22,500 nt of DNA from Sphaeroforma sirkka (GCA_001586965.3 LUCW03000007.1:1-22500); one strand, 5' to 3'. Shown: positions 1 to 9,509, counted from the stretch's first letter. Notes: generated by a model from the letters alone, not told the origin. A program made the numbers and translations.

Positions 1-690
1 AGATTGTGGAAGTTCACAAAGAGAGCCTGGGAGCGAGTAGATAAGGGCAAGGGACTTTCCTAAGCGGTTGCTTAATCACTGCCCTCATACAGGCCCTCGA
101 GGACCCGACAGGTAATATGACGTATGAACGCACGCTACAACACCACATAGGTTGGGGACCACCTGGAGACTGAAGACCTTCTCCGCATTTTTAAATCCAG
201 ACATACAAGAAACCGATGCCATCCTCAGACAACGGGTACGGACTGGACACAGATGAATGAATGGGGGGATAGGCGTAGACAGTTTCCAGCCCAACAACGA
301 GATCGTAATTTGAATACGAATACAGGAGGAGGCAGCACACAACGCACACAAGCACGTCTACGACCACCACGTGTTACGCGTGCAGAGCGGGTGCCCCACC
401 CAGTTTCAGGCATATATCATCCTGCAAGCACTACCAGTCGAACAAAGGGTTGGATTGATACATCCAGCTCGGGCCGAGGATTTAAGCAAGGCGTATCCTT
501 CGATAAGAGTTTGCCCGCGGTCAACACCATTACAGCTCTAACAGACTCGGACGACCAGCAAACGGAGCAGAGAGGAGACCACGCCTGACAGACACACATT
601 GCTTCCATACTGGCACACCCAGACGAAATCGAACAGGGTGAGTTAGAAGAGGATGCAACGTGGGAAACCATAGGCAGCGATCAGGAATAG
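1..690 (+). pseudogene. gag: gag, C-terminal part (element A)
   Basis: Remnant of the nucleocapsid end of Gag, the structural protein that packages element RNA. It is recognised by colinearity with copy B: the peptide TYERTLQ near 120-140 matches TCERTLQ in B near 7567-7587, and both are followed by a basic Q/N/R/T-rich linker, a zinc knuckle (372-431) and an acidic tail ending in ATWETIGSDQE before the pol region. The tail aligns with YETWESVADHA of copy B. The N-terminal and capsid parts lie off the left edge. Decayed. Confidence 0.7.
372..431 (+). other. non-canonical gag zinc knuckle (element A)
   Basis: The peptide CYACRAGAPPSFRHISSCKH has the spacing C-x2-C-x9-H-x3-C-x-H. Retroviral knuckles normally have C-x2-C-x4-H-x4-C. 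Copy B has the same wide spacing with the conserved core APP..RHI..C.H (7819-7878), so the pattern is a family trait. The likely role is RNA binding in the nucleocapsid. Confidence 0.6.
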
Positions 691-720
691 GACGTAAGGG
701 TGTCGGATGTAGATGCAACT
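661..720 (+). promoter_or_regulatory. gag/pol boundary, candidate read-through site (element A)
   Basis: Gag ends with a termination codon, and the pol reading continues in the same frame directly after it with the peptide DVRVSD. Copy B has the same design at the homologous place with a different termination codon, followed by EVRVSD. The nucleotides GTAAGGGTGTC just after the codon are identical in both. Suppression of a gag stop is a known way for some retroviruses and LTR elements (for example gammaretroviruses) to set the Gag:Pol ratio. Its use here is inference from conservation. Confidence 0.5.
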
Positions 721-1140
721 TTAGTTTTCCCGTCTAGCACACCTGTGATACTATCGATCAAAGATCCATTACTTTCAATGGACAATCGAGTATTCATATC
801 CATCCTGATTAACGGTAAGACATGCAGGGCGTTAGTGGATTCTGGGGCAAACAGAAGTTGCATTGATTCGACATCCGCACACGATTGGGGGGATTGCAAA
901 TTAAGTCGGCTCCGGAGGGATCCTATATATACCTAGCTGATCGTAGTCTTCGTACACGGCGAATAGGCTCAACCGTACAAACTCCAGTACGATATGGTCT
1001 AGAGCTCACAGAACAGTCTTTCGAGCTAATGAATCTACCACCGGCTATCGACGCGATCGTAGGCCAGGATCTTATGCCTGGCTTAGGGCTATACGTGGGA
1101 GGCCTTCAATCGCCATTCTCACCCATAGATCCAACGGAGC
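700..1140 (+). pseudogene. pol (PR): aspartic protease domain (element A)
   Basis: Retropepsin-type protease that would cleave the Gag-Pol polyprotein. Visible are the active-site motif ALVDSGANRSC (D-S-G at 838-846) and, downstream, the region PPAIDAIVGQDLMPGLGLYVG. The latter matches the conserved 'G.D.L.G' segment before the C-terminus of Ty3/gypsy proteases and aligns with GIDVVVGQDMLKGLGLYIGG in copy B. The domain leads into the linker and palm of the reverse transcriptase. Part of a broken element. Confidence 0.75.
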
Positions 1141-1399
1141 TAGACAAACTATTGGAACCAATACCGTTGAGACGACCACCAGATTTGACCGAGGAAACCG
1201 GTGTTCGCCTGGAACTAGACAAGGAACTGAGGGACAATGACGGTATTCGAGAAAAGGACAGGTGCAGACTGGAAGGAGGCGAAGTTAGATTGCCAGTGAC
1301 ACCAGATCAAGCTGCAAGGATGCGGAAGGCAGTAAGGAACTTTGTAGCAGACAAATGGATACCATGGGTAGATAGACAGGTGCAGAAGTGGATTCAAGA

Positions 1400-2115
1400 T
1401 TTGGTCATAGTTCAAAGGGATACAGCCACTTCCGTCAACTTACCCTTGCTCGCCGTGCCAGAGTATACTCAATCTGGAGAACTAAAGAAAGTGCGAGTGT
1501 GTTTGGACCTCAGAGCGGTGAATGCATTAATACCGGCGGATCAGTTCATTATTCCCCGTATCAACGACATCATTGGTAACATCAAAGGGAAGAGATATTA
1601 CACGACATTGGATCTAACCGCAGCGTACCATCGACTCCCAATTCACCCTGATTCTCAGTATCTATTCAGTTTCACACATGGCAAAAGCCAGTATTCCTTT
1701 ACATCAGCGCCATTTGGACTACACACACTGACGCAGCAGTTTCAGCGTACACTGAGTGTGATATTGCAAGGACTTCCGGCACACCACTACCTGGACGACA
1801 TCGTAATAGCAACAGATGACTACGAGGAACACGTACGAGTAGTGAAAGAGGTCATTCGGCGGCTGACGTACCACAGTTTCAAGCTAAACCCTTCAAAATG
1901 TCATTTTGCAGTCAAAAGTCATGATCCTAGGGAAGCGAGTATCGAAGGCCGGAATTGATATTTGCCATGAAAAGCAGGCCAAGCTCATTGACTGGCCAAC
2001 CCCGAAGAAGTACAAAGACATTGCATCGGCCTTGGGATTAGCCAACTTTCTTCACGAGCACCTACCAAACTTTGCAGAGGTAGTTGCCCCACTCCGGGAA
2101 TTTGTAAGACTGAAG
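1400..2115 (+). pseudogene. pol (RT): reverse transcriptase domain (element A)
   Basis: RNA-dependent DNA polymerase that copies the element RNA. Standard RT blocks are visible: LPLLAVPEY then VRVCLDLRAVNAL (fingers), TTLDLTAAYHRLPIHP with the first catalytic Asp, the substrate-pocket block FTSAPFGL, and the YLDD catalytic box at 1788-1799 (HHYLDDIVIATDD). The thumb/connection follows (LNPSKCHF), then ASALGLANFLHEHLPNFAEV. The YLDD variant of YxDD and the spacing of blocks fit Ty3/gypsy. Homologous to the RT of element C (YIDD box) but well diverged from it. Part of a broken element. Confidence 0.85.
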
Positions 2116-2189
2116 CCTAAGGAAATCATTGGAGACAGGTGGGAACAGAGACACCAGCAAGCTTGGGATGCCATGAAGCAAGCCATAGT

Positions 2190-2610
2190 TGAGGCAGTAG
2201 TGTTGAAATTTCCCGTCGACGAAGTACCTTTACAACTCGAAACGGATGCAAGCGACTACGGTATTGGAGGTGCATTGTTCCAGACCATAGAAGGGAAGAA
2301 GCAATACCTAATGTTCTTCAGCAAGACCCTCAACGCAGCACAGCGCAATTACGCAACACCCATGAAGGAATTATTGGCCTTGGTATATGGTCTCACACAC
2401 TTCCGGGATCATCTCGAAGGTCAACGCTTTCCAGTGTTGACTGATCACAAGGCTTTGGTGTATATGAACACACAGCTAAAGCTGAATCTGATGCTACAAC
2501 GATGGCATCACATCATAGCGCCTTTCAATTTTACTATCTCGCACATCCCGGGTATAAAGAACGTGTTACCAGACGCGTGGTCTAGGCTTCATGAGGGAAC
2601 TGTTGAGACT
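2190..2610 (+). pseudogene. pol (RH): RNase H domain (element A)
   Basis: Ribonuclease H that removes template RNA after reverse transcription. Motifs include LETDASDYGIGGALFQ (first catalytic Asp), FFSKTLNAAQRNY, ATPMKELLALVYGLTHFR (catalytic Glu), LTDHKALVYMN (second Asp) and the terminal HIPGIKNVLPDAWSRL, the usual H.PG..N..D..SR ending. The stretch is in one frame and is about 78% identical by eye to copy B. Many of the nucleotide differences are synonymous. Confidence 0.88.
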
Positions 2611-2636
2611 GAGGACCCGGAGGTACTATATGCAGA

Positions 2637-3090
2637 ATGTTGGCAACTTTTTCCGGACTACTTTGAGCAAGCGCAACGGATTATGGGTGAGAATAATGTC
2701 GATGTCTTTGCTTCGCATCAGGACCATCATTTGCCACACTACTACACCGACGATGACAGGGGTGGAGCGTTTGCACATTGTTGGAAAGATATAGACGGAT
2801 GGATGAACCCACCATGGAGATTAATCCATAGAATGTTGCGCAAGATACGATCAGAGAGGGCCACAGCTACGGTGTGTCTACCGTGGGCGCCCCACGAGCC
2901 TTGGTTCCAGTTATTCAAGTCGCTTCTACAAAGAGACCCAGTATTAGTTCCAAGGACAGCCCACTCCTTCCTCAAATACGGAAAGTATGCGAGTGGCAAG
3001 GCACCATGGGGTCACACAGTCATTGCCAGAGTAGGCCCACGCAATGGTTACAGCCTTCCAGCGACGTTTTCAGCACGATTGGGATATGCA
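2637..3090 (+). pseudogene. Dam-like N6-adenine methyltransferase domain between RNase H and integrase (element A)
   Basis: After the RNase H ending there is an extra ~150-residue domain instead of the usual direct step to integrase. Its blocks in order are VDVFASHQDHHLPHYYTDDD, GAFAHCW, WMNPPW (NPPW at 2806-2817), IHRMLRKIR, ATVCLPWAPHEPWFQLF and LLQRDPVLVP. This order (DVFA..N..LPRYxT..D, then DW, NPP[YW], K.., ..LLP....WF) matches phage-type Dam methyltransferases, where [DNS]PP[YFW] is the amino-group-binding motif IV. It also matches the methyltransferase-like domain known from DIRS-type retroelements. The domain is shared with copies B and C. Whether it ever methylated DNA is unknown; it may be a non-catalytic relative. 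Confidence 0.65.
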
Positions 3091-3189
3091 GAACCGTCCT
3101 CAGTATCGAAAGTCACCCCATTAGATACGTCTCGGCTAGTATCGATCGCTATCTCGGAAGTAGCCATGACGGATTCTCCAGATGAGGAA

Positions 3190-3930
3190 GAGATAAGTCG
3201 TCGCACACAGCTCACCTTGTGTCAGCATGAGATTGGGCATCATAGAGCAGAAGATACAGTTGCTCAACTACAGCAGAACGGACATTTGTGGCCTAACGCT
3301 CTGGAACTTGCACAAACAGTTAGGAGAAACTGTCGCACATGTCTAGGACAGAGGGTGTTACGAAAGGGATTTCACCCGATGATTAATATAACGGCAAAGT
3401 ATCCGTGGGATCATATTCAAGTCGACATGATTCCAATGCCACTAGTTTCAGCAGCAGGAAATCGATATATATTGCACGTCTTGGATATAGCAACGGGGTA
3501 CTCGATATTGAGAGCAACGGCCACAAAGTCAGCAGAAGTGGTGACATCTAAACTTATGGAGGTGTTTGGGGAACATGGTTTCCCAGGAAAATTCAATCAG
3601 ACGAGGGAGGCGAGTTTTCGAACAAGATTGTTAAATTAATAACTCAAGAAGTTGGAGTGATGCATGCAAAGTCGCCACCATATCGTCCTCAGGTTCTGGG
3701 AGCAGCGGAGAGAAGACACAGAGACATCCACGAAGGAGTTCGCAAGCTATGTGAATCTTTGCCTACGGCATGGGATGTCCGACTACCACTTATTATGCTG
3801 TGCCAGAACCTCCGAATATCTCGGCGACACAAGACAGCACCATTCAGTGCTTACTTCGGTCGCCGTCATGTTCCGTTTGCTGACTTCACGGATGACCTTC
3901 CGGGAATCAGCCGGTCACCAATGAGGCTTG
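3190..3930 (+). pseudogene. pol (INT): integrase: zinc-binding domain and catalytic core (element A)
   Basis: Integrase that would insert the cDNA into the host genome. The H2C2 zinc-binding part is seen as QHEIGHH followed by NCRTC, with WP between them (HLWPNALELA), at about 3220-3345. The rve-type catalytic core follows with DHIQVDMIPMPL (first catalytic Asp), the ILHVLDIATGYSILRA block and, later, SPPYRPQVLGAAERRHRDI. The last matches the conserved P..PQ..G..E segment carrying the catalytic Glu. LCQNLRISRRHKTAPF matches the 'N...+.+T..sP+...+G' end of the core. Decayed, in more than one frame. Confidence 0.85.
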
Positions 3931-3949
3931 GGCACACCGGCTGGATCGT

Positions 3950-4474
3950 TTGCACGACACTATCTTGCCGACGCTTTACAAGGTCACGCAGAAATACGCA
4001 GACACACTATCCAGGCAGTTTGACCGCCTCCATGCTTACGATTTTATCGCCTTTCAACCAGGGGATGTGGTAATGGTACGGTCCGAAGGTCGCACAACCA
4101 AAGCAATGCGACCAATGTTTGGACCATACGTTGTCAAAGCCAGACAGGGACAAGGATATGAACTGACACACAAGGATGGTTCACTTCCAGATACTTTCAA
4201 AGGTAAACCAGTTAGAGTGGAACTTTTGCGACTAGTCCATAGAGCCACCGAAAAGCCTTTAGAAGATCATATGTGGCAGGATAGTTTCTCGTTCCGTTAC
4301 ATCATTCGACATAGACAGAATGATTCCACAGGGAATACAGAATACTTGGTTCGCTGGCGGGATGGTGATCCAACTTGGGAGTCAGCCGAAGCTTTTGACG
4401 ATCCGAATGACATCGCGGCATACCACAAAGCCGAGCAAACTCGGCAGAAGAAGAAAGCGGCACAACAACAATAA
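3950..4474 (+). pseudogene. integrase GPY/F module and C-terminal chromodomain (element A)
   Basis: The C-terminal end of the polyprotein. The GPY/F module is seen as GDVVMVRSEGRTTKAMRP followed by FGPYVVKARQGQGYEL (GPY at 4121-4129), a DNA-binding extension typical of Ty3/gypsy integrases. A chromodomain follows at about 4270-4440: FRYIIRHR, NTEYLVRWRDGDPTWESAEA, then IAAYHKA. The EYLVRW and TWE cores are diagnostic. In chromoviruses this module binds modified histone tails and directs insertion, often into heterochromatin; that role here is by family analogy. The reading ends with a Lys/Gln-rich tail. Confidence 0.85.
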
Positions 4475-4880
4475 TTCCAACGTTACGTTGATGAATACTA
4501 GATGTCTATCATCTACTTCCGGATCGGAGTTTTGTCTCTCCTTTGTCTCGTATAGAGGCGAACGACGATTCCACAACTCGAGCTTATAGGCGAGTATAAC
4601 TCCAGCGGATACCCTAGCTTATGGGGGGGTGAAAACATACCAGCGGATACCCTAGCTTTTTTGGGGGGGGTGAAAATATACCAGCACAGCCGGGATGGTT
4701 CAAAAGACCAGTTTCAAGGCAAGAACTTACTCAGCAGAAGGATTTCATTAGTTTATATATATATATATATATATATTGTTTATTTACACTACTAGTTATA
4801 TATGTTTAATTTTCAATAGTTTAAGAGGTCATTTATTTTTGAAGCTCTTCAATCACTGGTGACGCTTGAGCTTGAGGGAG
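4475..4880 (+). other. 3' UTR of element A with G-rich tandem repeats and (TA)n
   Basis: Non-coding stretch between the chromodomain end and the LTR. It holds two clear copies (4602-4639 and 4640-4680) and a partial third (4681 on) of a 38-41-bp unit starting CCAGCGGATACCCTAGCTT and containing a run of seven to nine G, then GTGAAAA. A more diverged unit precedes them (CGAGTATAACTCCAGC). A (TA)n microsatellite lies at about 4754-4776. The stretch ends with the purine-rich TTGAGGGAG directly before the LTR, a possible weak polypurine tract. Confidence 0.6.
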
Positions 4881-5059
4881 TGTGGTAAAAGTCCCTTAAA
4901 CCACTATCAGTGTGAAGTTAGAATTAATTTACAATTAATTCACACGAGGTGAATTATTTGTAGACCACGTAGACAATCAAATATAAGAATAAATACACCG
5001 CACTGAGCCTCAGGGAGACTCAGTAGGTTTTAGTATTGTATTTTGATGTGTTTACTACA
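4881..5059 (+). repeat. LTR 1 (179 bp), 3' LTR of A and/or 5' LTR of B
   Basis: Begins TGTGGT and ends TTTACTACA, the canonical TG...CA ends. LTR 2 (12145-12390) has the same first six bases and near-identical last nine bases. Inside are a perfect 9-bp stem with 3-nt loop (4921-4941, GAATTAATT tac AATTAATTC), an AATAAA signal at 4988-4993 overlapping a TATAAG-like box, and a 6-bp-stem hairpin at 5002-5024 (ACTGAG...CTCAGT) about 35 bp before the end. It sits immediately after the 3' UTR of A, so it is most simply the 3' LTR of A. Confidence 0.7.
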
Positions 5060-6063
5060 GGATTAACGACGTGTGGACGACGAGGATGAAGAAAGAATCT
5101 ACTAATACGAGTGAACCCGAAGAGCGAACATTCCAATCAAGCAGAACATTAACCAGGGTCAACAAGGAAAGTCTCACGACGATCAAATGACGAAATCAGA
5201 CAATCAGTCAGAATCCACAGATAAGTAGTCATGTGTGAGTACAGGTAGGAAGGTTGTTTTCAGTGTGTGAGACAAGTACAAATCGTATTGCAAGCTAATG
5301 AGCTTAAATTGTATTTAAGAAGTTGTTAGAAGAAAGTTCTTTAGGATCCACAGTAGGGTAGTAGAGATGGGAGATGTACATGGTTAGTACCGACTCGGTT
5401 AGTACGATGACGCAAAGAATCAGCGGCATACTAGATTATTTTACAAAAGTTTTCAGAATGGGATATTAGGAAGCATACAGAGACACAAGTAAGCACCTGT
5501 GAGTTATTAGGAGCATATAAGGGTGGGGGCGCACATAACACGAACGATGCAAGTAAATACAAGGTTAAATTGTGGAAATGATATGCGAACACACTCAAAT
5601 CACTAGAACTTCCAGATAAATCAGGTCAACGGAGAGGATCAACAGTATGCACAGAAGGTGTGGTTGACAGCAGCTTAGTTTAGGAGTGCAATAACGAGCA
5701 ATCGTTCTTAGATCGAGAAGCATATTCCAACAACCGCAACAGCACATGACAAGGACATCACGGGTAAGAAGAGTAAAAGAGGAGCGATGAGGGAAGTTCC
5801 CAACAGGGTCCTGCGAATAGGCCGTCATTAGGCCGGAGTAAGAGCTGGCGAGGAGTAGAACAAGAAGTGGCTCCGACTAATGAGGCACTCAACCATATGT
5901 TATTGTGGGATGAAGAGTAAGACAGCTGGTAGTGTTAGAGTAGATAGACTATCCACACTACTGATGTGAGTGTAGGAAATGAAACAGTCACGAGGGAACC
6001 CACGAGTTCCTCGGAGATCGATGTCGAGACGTTATGTGTTTGAAGGATGAAATTTAATAGAAA
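5060..6063 (+). other. gene-free purine-rich stretch, probable 5' leader of element B
   Basis: About 1 kb without a supported coding region. The + strand is rich in A and G, and short frames are interrupted throughout. Its place, after LTR 1 and before gag of B, fits a retrotransposon leader. I saw no convincing tRNA-type primer binding site (TGG...) right after LTR 1, so priming and ownership of this stretch are open. It could also be flanking DNA of A that B, lacking its 5' LTR, now adjoins. Confidence 0.4.
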
Positions 6064-6141
6064 ATGGATATTTATATTCAGTACTCTATCAGTTCATTCG
6101 CACATATTTCTAGTTCTCCATTGACAAACAACTCACCAACC

Positions 6142-8208
6142 ATGTCCTACCCCCGCCAAAGTCGTAGACAGCAACTCTTGAATCCTGAGCGCCGCAAGGA
6201 AGATAATAACGACCGACGTGGCACTAAACGTCGTCAGTCCCATACGGAACGCTCCGCTCCGCACTCAGGTCAGGCTCTGGAGGGGCAACAACAGACACAT
6301 CTTGGGGCTCCATACATTATTTCCGCGGACGACAAGCAGCCACCAACAGCAAACAAAAATGGACCTGCACAATCTGACGAGGATGTCATATTCGAGGGTG
6401 AGGCCAAGGAAGTACCCGACCTGCGTGCGGACAGCAGTCAGACTTTTATTGGTGAACAGGTAGCCAGTGAAGGGCTGTCCCCTCGTTCGTCTCTGGATAC
6501 TCCAGGGGCCTTATTTCCCAGTAATGACCCACCACGCCTCCCACCTAACAAGCGGAAGCGTCACCGGAACCGTACCAACAACAAGGAAACGGCACGGGAA
6601 CAATCGTCAGCTCAGAAACTCACGGAGCTGATGACACAACAGCAGTCTCTCTTTGAAAAATACGAACAGAGGTTACAGCGCATAAACGCCGGACGAACTA
6701 CAATAGGGCCGGCCGCTAAGGAGAGTTCTTCTGACGCACACCAACTTTTCAAGAGTTCGCACATGAACAAGTATTAGCCAGACAGAATCCTCAAGGTAAG
6801 GAGGGGGTGAAGAATAGACAGGACCGATTAAGTACGAACCTGCGCCAACAACAGCAACGTCAGTGGGGCGAGAAAGAAGCGCCCAGTGAATATGTACAGA
6901 CACCTAAACGACAAGAGAAGGAGACAACAGTGCCTCCGCCCACACCGGCTAATACACGCACGGATACTACATTTAAGTGATGAGCTATGCCAAGCAATCG
7001 AGGAGAATAACACGGCTCGAGCTGAAGCTCTTCGGGGCGTGATTGAGACACTTCAAGCTACATTAGAATCCCGACCGGTAGAGAAGCGTCCCGTACCTTC
7101 ACCACGTACGTGGCCTGATTGGCCGTCGAACAGATACTACCTACATGATATTATGGAACGGGACACAAGAGGGGCTCTCCTCGAGGCGTTCAAGAACGCA
7201 CAAATCGCAGGGCTGGACGAGAGTTGGAACCTTACATGGTTTCATAAGGTACTATCTTACTTCAAGGCGGAGAAGTCAACACTGGACTACATCCGCGACA
7301 ACTCTGAACGGTTGAAGACATGCACACCTCAGCTCCAGATCGAACAGATCTGTTCGCACGAAACACAAGCCACTGTCGATCCCGCGTTTCGCAAGTTAGC
7401 CAAGGGCCAAAGTCGGAACATGCACACTCCTCTTATGGAGCAAATGACACAGCTCATGGAGAACCACAGGAGGGCACGTGAACGGTGCCAGACAGATGCC
7501 GACTTCCAACAGAATTTAGTGAGCCACTGCATTGTACAACTGGTAGAAGAAGCTCTCAACGGCCGTACATGTGAACGTACTCTACAGTTGCATCCCAAAT
7601 GGTAACTGATGGAGACACACGAGCTTATACAGCTGTTGAGCCCTGACATTCAGGATGCACAGCAACGTACGACAGCACGCTTCCAGGGTCGCAACAACCG
7701 CGAGGGCCCGACGACCAATGGAAGTCGCGACCACACCAATAGCCGCCCCAACCTACAGACGAGTAGACGACAAACGCAGAATTGGACTCAACGGCCCCAA
7801 CCTACGGTACCAACGACTTGTGCGGGGTGCCAGGCACAGGCGCCACCAGGTGGTAGACACATCCCACGGTGTCATCATTTCAGGGCGTCGCAAGCGGTGA
7901 GCGCGGAGGGTCGGGCAAGGCTATACGACAACGACCGTCCTTTGAGGGACGTACAATCGGTACACAGACCGTCCACAACGTCAACCGCAGGACAGGGGCA
8001 GAATACATCCCAGACTAGAGACGTAGTCACAATACGTCCGACGCCTCAAGTACAGGTGAATGCGATTACACAGGACGGAGACTTGGCTCCACCATCGGAA
8101 GCTACAGAGATTCATATCAACACGATTCTTTACGAAGACCTCGAGCACATGACGTCAACACCAAACCACACCTATGAGACGTGGGAGTCGGTAGCCGATC
8201 ATGCATGA
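6142..8208 (+). pseudogene. gag: gag region (element B)
   Basis: Structural protein region that would form the particle and bind RNA. The first ATG of the frame is at 6064. The ATG at 6142 (ACC-ATG context, MSYPRQSRRQQ) is an alternative with better initiation context. The N-terminal part is hydrophilic with a strongly basic cluster (PPNKRKRHRNRTNN), a possible nuclear localisation signal, followed by a Gln-rich coiled-coil-like stretch. The middle, about 7100-7605, is helical and capsid-like (HDIMERDTRGALLEAFKNA, SWNLTWFHKVLSYFKAEKS). The end has the zinc knuckle and an acidic tail. The capsid assignment rests on position and helical character, not on a recognised motif. Broken. Confidence 0.65.
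7819..7878 (+). other. non-canonical gag zinc knuckle (element B)
   Basis: The peptide CAGCQAQAPPGGRHIPRCHH has C-x2-C-x9-H-x3-C-H, the same wide spacing as in copy A (372-431). The shared residues C..C.A.APP..RHI..C.H, retained despite strong divergence of the surrounding linker, indicate a functional metal-binding unit of the nucleocapsid. Confidence 0.6.
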
Positions 8209-8240
8209 GAGGTAAGGGTGTCTGACTCGGATAGGAGCTT
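8176..8240 (+). promoter_or_regulatory. gag/pol boundary, candidate read-through site (element B)
   Basis: Gag terminates after YETWESVADHA, and the pol frame continues in the same phase with EVRVSDSD. Copy A has the homologous arrangement with a different termination codon and the same downstream GTAAGGGTGTC. An in-frame gag-pol boundary with a stop kept in both subfamilies suggests programmed suppression rather than decay. GTAAGG also resembles a splice donor, so an alternative RNA-level mechanism cannot be excluded. Confidence 0.5.
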
Positions 8241-8700
8241 CATATTTGTTACCACGATTGGAGCAGTGATGGCAATACAAGACCCATTGCTGACGTCAGA
8301 CAACCGAGTCTATATTCAAGTACAAATCAACGGACGAACGTTCAAAGCCTTGATAGGCACGGGAGCAAATAGAAGTTGTATCTCACAGACATCCGCAGAC
8401 CTCCTTGGCCGACCAATAACTCCGGCACCACCTGGGTCATTTATATATTTAGCTGACAAGGCGGTGCGAACTCCTCGACTGGGGACGACGAAAGTGGTAG
8501 CTATAAGGTACGGCACCAGAATTATCGACGGTTCATTAGAATTGATGAACTTGCCGACGGGTATAGATGTCGTAGTGGGGCAAGATATGTTGAAAGGCTT
8601 GGGCCTATACATAGGCGGTATCCAATCGCCACTTGCACCAATAGACCCCACAGAACTAGATAAGCTCCTCGAACCCATACCACGCCGACAAGCACCTAAC
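8218..8700 (+). pseudogene. pol (PR): aspartic protease domain (element B)
   Basis: Retropepsin-like region aligned with that of A through GANRSCISQTSADLLGR, PPGSFIYLADKAVRTPRLG, MNLPTGIDVVVGQDML and KGLGLYIGGIQSPLAPIDPT. In the family it matures the polyprotein. The segment to about 9010 (ending LPLLAVPTFDADG) continues colinear with the linker of A that leads into the polymerase region. Part of a broken element. Confidence 0.7.
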
Positions 8701-9039
8701 ACGACGGAACCCGTCGATGTACGCCAACGGTTGGCACAGGATTTGGAAGCCAATGCGAAAATTGCCGACAACGCGCGCTGTCGTCTGGAAGGGAGTGAGG
8801 TAACCATCCCAGTAACCCATGAACAAGCGTTGCAGATGCGGAGATCGACGCGTAACTTCGTATCCGATCGATGGCTCCCCTATGTGGATGAACAAGTGAA
8901 GAAGTGGTTGACGGATTTGGTGATTGCGATACGAACGACACCAACGACTGTTAATCTTCCTCTCCTTGCGGTACCGACATTTGATGCGGATGGCAACGTC
9001 AAGAAGGAGTTGATAGGTGATCGTTGGGAGGAGAGACAT

Positions 9040-9500
9040 GCACAGGCGTGGCAGGCAATGAAGGACGCAGTGGTGAATGCTGTGGCGTTACACTTTCTGG
9101 TCGACGGCATTCCTTTGAACTTGGGAACCGACGCTAGCGATTTCGGTTTAGGGGGAGCGCTATTCCAATGGGTCGACGGTAAGAAACATTACTTAATGTT
9201 CTTTAGTAAGACTCTGAACCATGCGCAACAGAACTACGCCACACCTATGAAGGAGTTACTGGCATTGGTATATGGACTGACACATTTCAGGGAATACTTG
9301 GATGGGCAACGGTTTGCGGTCTTCACGGACCACAGGGCCCTTGTGTATATGAACACACAGCTCAAGCTTAATCCGATGCTTCAGAGATGGCATCATATCA
9401 TCGCGCCATTCAACTTTACCATATCGCATATACCAGGAGAGACAAATGTGCTCCCGGACATGTTAAGTAGAGTACACGAGGGGACAGCGGAGCAGGACGA
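9040..9500 (+). pseudogene. pol (RH): RNase H domain (element B)
   Basis: Motifs TDASDFGLGGALFQ, FFSKTLNHAQQNYATPMKEL, FTDHRALVYMNTQLKLNP and HIPGETNVLPDMLSRVHEG are those of Ty3/gypsy RNase H, ending in the H.PG..N..D.LSR signature. It is nearly colinear with 2190-2610 of A. Many nucleotide differences fall in third codon positions, the mark of past purifying selection in both lineages. Confidence 0.88.
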
Positions 9501-9509
9501 ACTCGAAAT

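Larger units (their letters stand above)
1..5059 (+). mobile_element. Ty3/gypsy chromovirus-like LTR retrotransposon, copy A (left-truncated by window)
   Basis: A fossil LTR retrotransposon read on the + strand. Parts visible in order: end of gag with a zinc knuckle, aspartic protease, reverse transcriptase, RNase H, a Dam-like methyltransferase domain, integrase (zinc-binding domain, catalytic core, GPY/F module), chromodomain, a 3' UTR with short G-rich repeats, and a 179-bp LTR. The order PR-RT-RH-INT plus GPY/F and a C-terminal chromodomain defines the chromovirus branch of Ty3/gypsy. The 5' LTR, leader and most of gag lie left of the window. Coding is spread over several frames, so the copy is broken, with roughly half a dozen lesions in the visible part. 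No second LTR of this copy is in view, so age cannot be read from LTR divergence. Its distance from copy B shows the two are separate subfamilies, not recent duplicates. Confidence 0.9.

Noticed and set aside
5595-5828. 77-codon minus-strand open frame in the leader region
   Set aside because: No motif, opposite to the elements on both sides, and typical of chance frames in non-coding DNA.
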